A stretch of 6,571 nucleotides of DNA, from the NCBI GenBank assembly GCA_041581405.1, contig JBFIDI010000334.1:1-6571 (forward strand). The letters run 5' to 3'. Shown here one piece after another: positions 1 to 5,090 of this stretch. A program made the translations under genes and the position numbers. The number at the start of each line of letters is the position of its first letter. The stretch's first letter is position 1. The stretch comes from CAISIP01 sp041581405 (lineage in GTDB: Bacteria > Pseudomonadota > Gammaproteobacteria > Burkholderiales > Burkholderiaceae_C). Under the pieces are notes generated by a model. The model did not search any database and had not been told where the DNA came from. It saw nothing but the letters and a program-made list of their open reading frames with translations.

Positions 1-657
1 GCCGACCCGGACATGGACGCGATCATCACCAAGATCCGCGCGCCCTACGTGTCCAGGCTGTCCGAGAAGCTGGCGGTCACCGACGGCCTGCTGTACCGGC
101 GCGGCAACTTCAACGGTTCCTGGGACCAGCTCATCTGCGACGCGCTGATGGACGTGCAGGGCGCCGAGATCGCGTTCTCGCCGGGTTTTCGCTGGGGCAC
201 CTCGCTGCTGCCGGGTGCGACGATCACGCGCGAGCTGATGATGGACCAGCTGGCCATCACCTATCCGTACGCCACCGTCAACGACATGAGCGGCGAGACC
301 ATCAAGACCGTGCTGGAAGATGTCGCCGACAACCTGTTCAACCCCGATCCGTATTACCAGCAGGGCGGCGACATGGTGCGGGTCGGCGGACTGAGCTACA
401 CCTGCGACCCGGCGCAGAAGATGGGCAGCCGCATCTCCGAGATGCGACTCGGCGGCAAGGCCGTCGAGGCCGGCAAGACCTACAAGGTGGCCGGCTGGGC
501 GCCGGTGGCTGCCGAGGCGCGGAATGCGCCCGGCGTCCAGCCGGTGTGGGATGTCGTCGAGACCTGGCTGAAGTCCCAAGGCGGGCGTGTCAAGCAGCGC
601 AAGCCCAACATGCCCCGCCTGATCGGGCTCAAGGGCAACAGCGGCCTGGCCACCTGA
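1..657 (+). CDS. soxB: SoxB thiosulfohydrolase, C-terminal part (5' end outside window)
   Basis: SoxB is the periplasmic di-manganese hydrolase of the Sox system that cleaves the terminal sulfonate from SoxY-cysteine-S-thiosulfonate and releases sulfate. The frame is open from the first base and ends with TGA at 655-657, leaving 218 residues of the C-terminal 5'-nucleotidase-type domain; the N-terminal metallophosphoesterase domain with the metal ligands lies upstream and cannot be checked. Recognisable SoxB stretches in this fragment are FSPGFRWG (about residues 59-66), MSGETIK (96-102) and NPDPYYQQGGDMVRVGG (about 114-130), followed by a nucleotidase-like GKTYKVAGWAPV end (158-169). The first ATG in the window, at position 13, is an internal methionine, because the frame and SoxB-like sequence continue upstream of it. 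The remaining core genes soxYZAX, and possibly soxCD, are expected upstream. The DUF336 gene begins 32 bases after its stop and is probably cotranscribed. Confidence 0.93.
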   Translation, partial: ADPDMDAIITKIRAPYVSRLSEKLAVTDGLLYRRGNFNGSWDQLICDALMDVQGAEIAFSPGFRWGTSLLPGATITRELMMDQLAITYPYATVNDMSGETIKTVLEDVADNLFNPDPYYQQGGDMVRVGGLSYTCDPAQKMGSRISEMRLGGKAVEAGKTYKVAGWAPVAAEARNAPGVQPVWDVVETWLKSQGGRVKQRKPNMPRLIGLKGNSGLAT

Positions 658-689
658 ATCCGCCTGCGGCACACGAGAACGGCACCGTC

Positions 690-1220
690 ATGATCCTGTC
701 GACTTCCACCCTGGTCCGCATGCGGCTGCTGGCCGTGATCGTGTTGTTCGCGGCCTCGTGCTCGCTGGCGCGGGCGCAGGCGAGCAGCACCTTCAGCGTC
801 AAGCTGATGACGCCCGAGACCGCACTGGCCGCGGCACGCGCCGCTTTCGACGACTGCCGCCGGCAGGGCTTCCAGGTCAGCGTGGCCGTGGTCGACCGCT
901 TCGGCATCCTGCAGGTGTTGCTGCGCGATCGGTTCGCCGGCGCCCATACGGTGGGTGTCGCCAGTGACAAGGCCTGGACCGCGGCCAGCTTCCGGATCGC
1001 CTCGGCGGCGCTGGGCGAGGAGACACAACCCGGCAAGCCTATGAATGCCTTGCGGGCACATCCGCGTGTGCTGGCGGCGGGCGGCGGACTGGTGATCGAG
1101 AGTGGCGGATCGGTGCTCGGTGCCATCGGCGTGTCGGGTGCGCCGGGCGGCGAGGCCGACGACAGCTGCGCCCGTGCGGGCATCCGCGCGATCACCGATG
1201 CGCTGGAGTTGCAAGGGTAA
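690..1220 (+). CDS. secreted DUF336 (HbpS/GlcG-type) heme-binding-like protein
   Basis: This encodes 176 residues. An N-terminal export signal runs to about residue 30 (hydrophobic LLAVIVLFAASCSLA, then ARAQ as a likely cleavage site). The rest is a single DUF336/HbpS-GlcG domain: VSVAVVDRFG (64-72), DRFAGAHTVGVASDKAWTAA (80-99) and GGGLVIESGGSVLGAIGVSG (131-150) ending in EADDSCARAGI are typical of the family. Streptomyces HbpS, the best studied member, is an extracellular heme-binding redox sensor partner. Members near sox genes have no settled role; heme handling or redox sensing in the periplasm is an inference. The reading frame extends upstream into soxB to 546, but that part overlaps soxB and is not domain-like, so I start at ATG 690. 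ATG 720, which would begin the protein at MRLLAV, is a credible alternative with a cleaner signal peptide. Neither has a strong Shine-Dalgarno sequence, which suggests translation linked to soxB. Confidence 0.83.
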   Translation: MILSTSTLVRMRLLAVIVLFAASCSLARAQASSTFSVKLMTPETALAAARAAFDDCRRQGFQVSVAVVDRFGILQVLLRDRFAGAHTVGVASDKAWTAASFRIASAALGEETQPGKPMNALRAHPRVLAAGGGLVIESGGSVLGAIGVSGAPGGEADDSCARAGIRAITDALELQG

Positions 1221-1352
1221 ATACGTATATCAGTCGACGCTGATGAAGAGCGGCGGCCATCGATAATGCGCGCGTGGCTTGCATCGCTCATGCGCGGAGC
1301 AGCAACCGAGACGGGCCGGGTACGGCGCCCGACAACAACGAAGGAGCATGAC
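1221..1352 (+). promoter_or_regulatory. 132-base gap before the dsrE-like gene, with an AT-rich palindrome
   Basis: The gap opens, directly after the TAA of the DUF336 gene, with ATACGTATAT (1221-1230), whose first eight bases are a perfect palindrome. It is an AT island in otherwise GC-rich DNA. Ten bases matching ATACGWATAT recur in the fccA/hydrolase promoter region (3564-3573). A GATAAT hexamer at 1262-1267 resembles a -10 box but has no good -35 at 17 bases. A 5-bp stem (1312-1316 with 1327-1331, loop 10) lies before the ribosome site. The gap suggests the dsrE-like gene may have its own promoter or operator; this is inference. Confidence 0.35.
1341..1346 (+). promoter_or_regulatory. ribosome binding site deciding the dsrE-like start
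   Basis: AAGGAG at 1341-1346 sits six bases before ATG 1353. A second ATG at 1348 is too close to the site and in another frame. This site, together with the signal peptide that follows, rules out the upstream in-frame start at 1266. Confidence 0.8.
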
Positions 1353-1766
1353 ATGGCAAGCTGGAAATGGATGGCGGCGCTGGCGCTCGGATGCGCGAGC
1401 ACGCTGGCGATGGCACAGGACACGGTCGTCTACCACATCAACGACGCGGCCGAGCAGGCGCTCGGCGGGCTGCGCAACATCAAGAACCATCTCGACACCG
1501 ACCCCGCGGCCAAGATCACCGTCGTCGCGCACGCGACCGGCGTGGACTTCCTGATGGACGGTGCCAAGGACAGGAATGGCGGCCTGTATTCGGGCCCCGT
1601 CGCGGCGCTCAAGGCACGGGGCGTGAACTTCGAGGTCTGCGAGATCACGTTGGCCAACCGCAACCTGAAAAAGTCGCAGTTCATCCTGGAGGCGGACTTC
1701 ACGCCGTCCGGCGTGGTGCGCATCACGAAGCTGCAGAAGCAGGGCTTCGCCTACGTCAAGCCCTGA
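1353..1766 (+). CDS. exported DsrE-family sulfur-relay-like protein
   Basis: This encodes 137 residues. A Sec signal peptide (WKWMAALALGCASTLAMA, probable cleavage after A21) precedes one DsrE/DsrF-like domain of about 115 residues. Family features visible are VVYHINDAAEQALGGLRNIKNHL (25-47), KITVVAHATGVDFLMDGA (54-71) with the small-hydrophobic/HA-G pattern, ALKARGVNFEVCEITL (85-100) and the C-terminal GVVRITKLQKQGFAYVKP. The conserved cysteine, C96 in VCEITL, is the position that carries sulfur in DsrE-type proteins. Cytoplasmic DsrEFH and TusBCD relay persulfide sulfur. Single-domain exported relatives are common beside sox and fcc genes, but their partner is not established, so binding or shuttling of periplasmic sulfur is an inference. 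The gene lies 132 bases after the DUF336 gene and converges with fccB. The other cysteine, C14, is in the signal peptide. Confidence 0.85.
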   Translation: MASWKWMAALALGCASTLAMAQDTVVYHINDAAEQALGGLRNIKNHLDTDPAAKITVVAHATGVDFLMDGAKDRNGGLYSGPVAALKARGVNFEVCEITLANRNLKKSQFILEADFTPSGVVRITKLQKQGFAYVKP

Positions 1767-1782
1767 TCGCTGCCGCCCTGGC

Positions 1783-1808
1783 GGGCCCGGCGCAGCAGTG
1801 CCGGACCC
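1783..1808. terminator. hairpin between the converging dsrE-like and fccB genes
   Basis: The 51-base spacer between the two stop codons holds an inverted repeat: GGG-C-CCGGC (1783-1791) pairs with GCCGG-A-CCC (1800-1808), eight base pairs with one C/A mismatch and an eight-base loop. A smaller ACCC/GGGT hairpin (1805-1808 with 1813-1816) overlaps it and runs into TTT. No long T tract follows on either strand, so it is only a candidate bidirectional terminator. Confidence 0.4.
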
Positions 1809-1817
1809 TGTCGGGTT

Positions 1818-3098
1818 TCAGCCCAGCGTATCGGCCCAGATGTTGCGGGCCCAGGCCATCGCGTATCGCGCTTCCTGTTCCGAGCGGGCCGCCGACACGC
1901 CGCCCGAGCCGGCGACGGCCTTGAACGTCTTCTCGGCCGCCACGTATTCGTGCACGCTGGCCACGTGGATCACCTCGGCCGGGCTGACGAAGCTGTAGCA
2001 GGTATTGGTCAGCATCGGCCGCGTGTTCACGGCCAGGCCCTTGATGCGGGCCACGATGGCCGCGGCCGCGACCTTGGCCTGGTTGTTGGCCATGTGGCCC
2101 GACTTGGGCATGCCCGGCGCGGTCTGGATCGAATCGCCCAGGACATGGATGCCGGGCGCCGCCGTGGACTCGAAGCTGAGGAAATCGACATGGCACCAGC
2201 GCGCGTTGGCGTTGGCCAGTCCGGTCTGCACGGCAAGCGCACCCGCGCGCATCGGCGGGATCACGTTGAGCACGTCGGCCTTGACCGGATCCTGGAAGTC
2301 GAAGCGCAAGCTACGGTTGGGCAGGTCGACGCCAACCAGCTTGTGCTGGCCCCGGTATTCGAGCATGCCGGGATAGAGCTCGGCCCAGGCCTTCTTGAAC
2401 AGCGGCCCCTTGGAGGTGACGTCCTGGTTGGCGTCGACCACCAGCACCTTGGAGCGCGGCTTGTTCTTCTTGAGGTAGGCGGCCACCATGCTGGCGCGTT
2501 CGTATGGTCCGGGCGGGCAGCGGTAGGGGGCCTCCGGAATCGCCAGCGCGAACACGCCGCCGTCGGGCATGGCCTGCAGTTGCCGGAACAGCGCCTCGGT
2601 CTCGGCGCCCGCCTTCCAGGCGTGCAGCACCCGGCCATCGGCATGGGCCTGGCGCAGGCCCTGCACCGCGTCGAGCTGCAGATCGATGCCCGGCGACAGC
2701 ACCAGCGTGTCGTAGCGGATGTCCGCACCGCCGGCCAGGCGCACGCTTTTGCGCGCGGCGTCGACTGCGGTAACCGTGTCGTGCACCACGGTGATGCCGT
2801 GGCGCTCGCGCAGGCCGTCGTAGGACGTGGTGATGTCGGCCAGCGTCCGTACGCCGCCGACCACCAGGTTGGAGATCGGGCACGAGACGAAATTGCGGTT
2901 CGGCTCCACCAGCACCACGTCGATGCTGTTGCGCGAGAACAGGCGGATGTACTTGGCGGCGGTCGCGCCGCCGTAGCCACCACCCACGACCAGCACCTGG
3001 GCCTTGGCGGGAGCGCCCCTGCCGGTCGCACAGCCGACCATGCCGGCCAGCACGCCGGCGGCCGCGGCCGACTTGATCATCCATTCACGTCGTTGCAT
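1818..3098 (-). CDS. fccB: flavocytochrome c sulfide dehydrogenase, flavoprotein subunit (SoxF-type)
   Basis: FccB is the FAD subunit that oxidises sulfide to sulfur or polysulfide in the periplasm and passes electrons to the heme of FccA. The product has 426 residues, a normal family length. An N-terminal RREWMIK followed by an alanine-rich hydrophobic stretch looks like a twin-arginine (Tat) signal, fitting export with bound FAD. The Rossmann motif VVGGGYGGATAAKY is at 37-50. SCPISN (72-77) supplies C73, matching the cysteine that holds FAD covalently in Allochromatium FccB. FRCPPGPYERAS-type sequence around 192-203 (YRCPPGPYERAS here, C194) and NTCYSF (365-370, C367) match the two cysteines of the redox-active disulfide. 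IHVLGDS (317-323) is the second FAD-binding motif, and PKSGHMANNQAKVAAAA (331-347) is typical of FccB. ATG 3098 has GAGGAG seven bases upstream. The gene starts 14 bases after the fccA stop, so the two form one operon. Confidence 0.95.
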   Translation of the reverse strand: MQRREWMIKSAAAAGVLAGMVGCATGRGAPAKAQVLVVGGGYGGATAAKYIRLFSRNSIDVVLVEPNRNFVSCPISNLVVGGVRTLADITTSYDGLRERHGITVVHDTVTAVDAARKSVRLAGGADIRYDTLVLSPGIDLQLDAVQGLRQAHADGRVLHAWKAGAETEALFRQLQAMPDGGVFALAIPEAPYRCPPGPYERASMVAAYLKKNKPRSKVLVVDANQDVTSKGPLFKKAWAELYPGMLEYRGQHKLVGVDLPNRSLRFDFQDPVKADVLNVIPPMRAGALAVQTGLANANARWCHVDFLSFESTAAPGIHVLGDSIQTAPGMPKSGHMANNQAKVAAAAIVARIKGLAVNTRPMLTNTCYSFVSPAEVIHVASVHEYVAAEKTFKAVAGSGGVSAARSEQEARYAMAWARNIWADTLG

Positions 3099-3112
3099 GT
3101 CGTGTCTCCTCG

Positions 3113-3445
3113 TCAACGCTGCGCGGCGAAATACGCGGCCAGATCGCGGATCTGCGCGTCGCTGAACCCCTTGGCCAGCTGGTGCATCACGGTCGCCGGG
3201 CGGGAGCCGGAGCGGAACGCCTGCATCTGCTCGACGATGAACGCACTCGACTGGCCGGCGAGCCGGGCACTGCCCGAGCCCGCGACCTCGCGGCCATCGG
3301 TGCCGTGGCAGTTGGCGCAGGTCGCGGCCAGGGCCCGGGTCTCGAGCTCCTGCGCGGTCTGCGCATGCGCGCCGATGGCGCACAACAGGCCCGAGAGCAG
3401 GGCCGCGATGCGCCCCGGTCGAGCGGGAAACAGGAACATGTGCAT
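3113..3445 (-). CDS. fccA: flavocytochrome c sulfide dehydrogenase, monoheme cytochrome c subunit
   Basis: This encodes 110 residues: a Sec signal peptide (basic ARPGR, then a hydrophobic core, cleavage after AHA at about 28) and a class I cytochrome c domain of about 82 residues. The single heme motif is CANCH, with C43, C46 and proximal ligand H47. M87 in VMHQLAKG is the likely distal ligand, in the pattern usual for FccA, followed by FSDAQIRDLAAYFA as the C-terminal helix. The protein takes electrons from FccB and hands them to soluble cytochrome c. Only one heme is present, so it resembles the short FccA forms rather than the diheme Allochromatium subunit. ATG 3445 follows GGAGG with an eight-base gap; an ATG five bases further upstream (complement of 3448-3450) is in another frame. 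Position directly before fccB is the strongest argument for the name. Confidence 0.92.
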   Translation of the reverse strand: MHMFLFPARPGRIAALLSGLLCAIGAHAQTAQELETRALAATCANCHGTDGREVAGSGSARLAGQSSAFIVEQMQAFRSGSRPATVMHQLAKGFSDAQIRDLAAYFAAQR

Positions 3446-3489
3446 GACATTTGCCTCCGTGTGTCGGTATCCGGCGCGCGGCGTGCGTC

Positions 3490-3507
3490 CGATCGATGGA
3501 TCGATCG
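3490..3507. repeat. perfect 8+8 inverted repeat, possible operator
   Basis: CGATCGAT (3490-3497) and ATCGATCG (3500-3507) are exact reverse complements separated by GG. It lies 45 bases upstream of the fccA start, a position suited to an operator or a leader hairpin for fccAB. GATC-rich content means chance or a methylation site cluster cannot be excluded. Confidence 0.5.
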
Positions 3508-3539
3508 CGTCGGGCCGTGGCGCGAATGCTACCGGGTTT

Positions 3540-3568
3540 TTGGCTCTTCCCGAGTATCATCCTATACG
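3540..3568 (+). promoter_or_regulatory. candidate sigma-70 promoter for the hydrolase/thioredoxin operon
   Basis: TTGGCT (3540-3545, four of six matches to TTGACA) is followed after exactly 17 bases by TATACG (3563-3568, four of six matches to TATAAT). The predicted start would fall near 3575, about 25 bases before ATG 3600. The -10 box lies inside the inverted repeats at 3553-3585, so a protein bound there would block it. Confidence 0.45.
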
Positions 3569-3585
3569 AATATAGCGAAGATACT
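3553..3585. repeat. nested AT-rich inverted repeats over the -10 region
   Basis: AGTATC (3553-3558) is mirrored by GATACT (3580-3585). Inside them TATA (3563-3566) and TATA (3571-3574) flank CGAA, giving TATACGAATATA. The inner part contains ATACGAATAT, nearly the same as ATACGTATAT at 1221-1230. In a GC-rich window this is a conspicuous candidate repressor site. It does not match ATTC-N8-GAAT, the published SqrR operator. Confidence 0.45.
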
Positions 3586-3599
3586 TGGAGGCAAACGTC

Positions 3600-4571
3600 A
3601 TGGCATTTCCCCGCTGGTTGTGGGCCCGTGCTCCCTGGTTGCTGGTGCTGGCCCTGGGCATCGTGGCGGGCAGCCACGGCCTGGCGCAAGCTGGCACGGC
3701 GGTCAAGGCCGTCGAGGTGGCCGAGAACGTGTGGATGGTGCAGGGCGACGCGGCGCTGGGAACACCGGCCAACCGCAACTTCATCTCCAATGCCGGGTTC
3801 GTCGTCACCGACGAAGGCGTGGTCGTCATCGACGCGCTGGGTTCTCCGGTGCTGGCGAACGAACTCATCGCCGAGATCCGGCGCATCACGCGCCAGCCGA
3901 TCCGCTACCTCGTGGTCACGCATTTCCATGCCGACCATATCTATGGCCTGCAGGCATTCAAGGCGGCGGGCGCGCAGATCCTGGGGCATCCGTCGGGCCG
4001 CGAATACCTGCATTCGGAGACGGCGCGGTTGCGGCTCGATGCCAGCCGCAAGGACCTGGCGCCATGGATCGACGCGCAGACGCAGTTGCTGGGCGCCGAT
4101 CGCTGGTTGTCCGAGGCGCAGACCGAGCTGCGCCTGGGGTCCTACCTGTTCCAGATCCGGCATGTCGGGCCGTCCCACACGCCGGAAGACCTGGTGGTCT
4201 TCGTGCCCAAGGCGGGCGTGTTGTTCGCCGGTGACCTTGTCTTTCGTGGCCGCATCCCCTTTGTCGGCCAGGCCGACAGCCGCCAGTGGATCGCCTCGTT
4301 GGGGGGCTTGATCGAATTTGCGCCCCGGGTCTTGATTCCCGGGCACGGCGGGGTGTCGACCGATCCGATGGCCGACCTCACGCTGACGCGCGACTACCTG
4401 GTGTTCCTGCGCAAGAGCATGGGCGAGGCCGCACAGAACCTGGAGCCGTTCGAGGAAGCCTATGCCAAGGCCGACTGGTCCCGCTTCGAGCACATGCCGC
4501 TGTTCCGTGCCGCCAACCGCATGAACGCATACAACACCTTCTTGCTCATGGAGCAGCAGGGATCGAAATGA
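3600..4571 (+). CDS. exported SoxH-like metallo-beta-lactamase-fold hydrolase
   Basis: This encodes 323 residues: a Sec signal peptide (hydrophobic WLLVLALGIVAG, cleavage near residues 30-32) and a full metallo-beta-lactamase fold. The binuclear metal-site set is complete: HFHADH with H108, H110, D112 and H113, H193 in GPSHTPED, D212 in FAGD and H249 in PGHG. This matches the family that includes SoxH of Paracoccus sox clusters and the quinoprotein-relay zinc metallohydrolases. The substrate is unknown; SoxH is reported as dispensable for thiosulfate oxidation in Paracoccus. The export signal argues against a cytosolic persulfide dioxygenase or glyoxalase II. I chose ATG 3600, eight bases after GGAGG; a TTG at 3585 in the same frame precedes the ribosome site. 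It is the first gene of a two-gene operon and overlaps the thioredoxin gene by ATGA, so a thiol or disulfide-linked substrate is an attractive inference. Confidence 0.86.
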   Translation: MAFPRWLWARAPWLLVLALGIVAGSHGLAQAGTAVKAVEVAENVWMVQGDAALGTPANRNFISNAGFVVTDEGVVVIDALGSPVLANELIAEIRRITRQPIRYLVVTHFHADHIYGLQAFKAAGAQILGHPSGREYLHSETARLRLDASRKDLAPWIDAQTQLLGADRWLSEAQTELRLGSYLFQIRHVGPSHTPEDLVVFVPKAGVLFAGDLVFRGRIPFVGQADSRQWIASLGGLIEFAPRVLIPGHGGVSTDPMADLTLTRDYLVFLRKSMGEAAQNLEPFEEAYAKADWSRFEHMPLFRAANRMNAYNTFLLMEQQGSK

Positions 4572-5065
4572 AACGACGTACATGCCTGATGGCCGGTGTC
4601 GGCACCCTGGTGTCCCTTCCCGCGTGGGCCGAACCGGCGGCCATCGGCGAGGTCGTCCAGTGGCCCCGCCTGCCGTTGCTCGACGGCAGCGTGCTCGAGC
4701 CCGGCGACTGGCGCGGGCAGCCGGCGCTGGTCGTCCTGTGGGCCACCTATTGCCCGTTCTGCAAGCGCCACAACGCCCATCTCGACAAGCTGTTCGAGCA
4801 GACACGCTCGCAGGGCCTGCGCATCCTGGCGGTCGCGCAGGACACCGACGAGCGCCTGGTGCGCCAATACATGGTGAACAACGCCTACCGCTTCCCGGTC
4901 GCCATGGACGGCGGCCAGGTGCGCAGTCGCCTGACGTCGCGTCGGGTGATTCCGATGACCTGCGCGATCGACCGCCAGGGCCGCCTGGCGCAGCTCATCC
5001 CGGGAGAGATGTTCGAGGAAGACCTGTTCGACCTGGCGCGCGGCCTGCTCAAGCGCACGGGCTGA
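4568..5065 (+). CDS. periplasmic TlpA/SoxW-like thioredoxin
   Basis: This encodes 165 residues. The N-terminus KRRTCLMAGVGTLVSLPAWA is a signal peptide, probably cut after A21. It is followed by a thioredoxin fold of the TlpA/AhpC-TSA-Redoxin type. LVVLWATYCPFCKRH (54-68) carries the active-site C62-P-F-C65, and VIPMT (127-131) supplies the cis-proline P129 that faces it. Because CPFC differs from the CGPC of general thioredoxins, a specialised thiol reductant or oxidant is likely. Sox clusters contain SoxW and SoxS, periplasmic thioredoxins that are fed by the SoxV/CcdA membrane protein and keep Sox proteins active; this protein is a plausible counterpart, but no soxV is in the window. Its start overlaps the stop of the metallo-hydrolase gene in ATGA, implying coupled translation. 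It converges with the transporter gene 25 bases downstream. Confidence 0.87.
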   Translation: MKRRTCLMAGVGTLVSLPAWAEPAAIGEVVQWPRLPLLDGSVLEPGDWRGQPALVVLWATYCPFCKRHNAHLDKLFEQTRSQGLRILAVAQDTDERLVRQYMVNNAYRFPVAMDGGQVRSRLTSRRVIPMTCAIDRQGRLAQLIPGEMFEEDLFDLARGLLKRTG

Positions 5066-5090
5066 GCCGCCGCGCCGCGGCCGGCGCCGG
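5066..5090. terminator. 25-base all-G/C spacer between converging stop codons
   Basis: All 25 bases between the thioredoxin stop and the transporter stop are G or C, and the last ten (CCGGCGCCGG, 5081-5090) form a perfect palindrome. Strong hairpins are possible in both transcripts, but no T run follows, so this is only a possible transcription barrier. Confidence 0.3.

Larger units (their letters stand above)
3446..3599. promoter_or_regulatory. divergent promoter region between fccAB and the metallo-hydrolase operon
   Basis: These 154 bases separate two divergently transcribed operons and have no gene of their own. They hold, left to right: the fccA ribosome site (complement of 3454-3458), a perfect 8+8 palindrome (3490-3507), a T run (3537-3541), a candidate sigma-70 promoter for the plus strand (3540-3568), an AT-rich inverted repeat cluster (3553-3585) and the ribosome site of the hydrolase gene (3587-3591). 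The arrangement suggests shared control of sulfide dehydrogenase and the hydrolase/thioredoxin pair, possibly by an ArsR-type sulfur regulator such as SoxR or SqrR. That regulator is not encoded in the window. Confidence 0.65.

Noticed and set aside
546..689. N-terminal extension of the DUF336 protein into soxB
   Set aside because: It overlaps SoxB coding sequence, lacks family similarity, and would bury the signal peptide inside the protein.
480..1423. Minus-strand open frames opposite soxB and the DUF336 gene
   Set aside because: They are antisense to recognised genes and encode low-complexity serine/arginine/alanine-rich sequence without domains.
1950..3575. Long plus-strand open frame of 541 codons opposite fccB and fccA
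   Set aside because: It is antisense to two well-recognised genes. Its translation is rich in H, R, A and G with no domain, typical of a shadow frame in GC-rich DNA.
3553..3585. Assignment as a canonical SqrR/BigR operator
   Set aside because: The published ATTC-N8-GAAT spacing is not present; only a generic AT-rich inverted repeat can be claimed.
3099..4805. Upstream extension of the fccB frame on the minus strand giving a 995-residue product
   Set aside because: The extension crosses fccA in another frame and the hydrolase gene antisense. fccB has its own ribosome site and a Tat-like signal at 3098.
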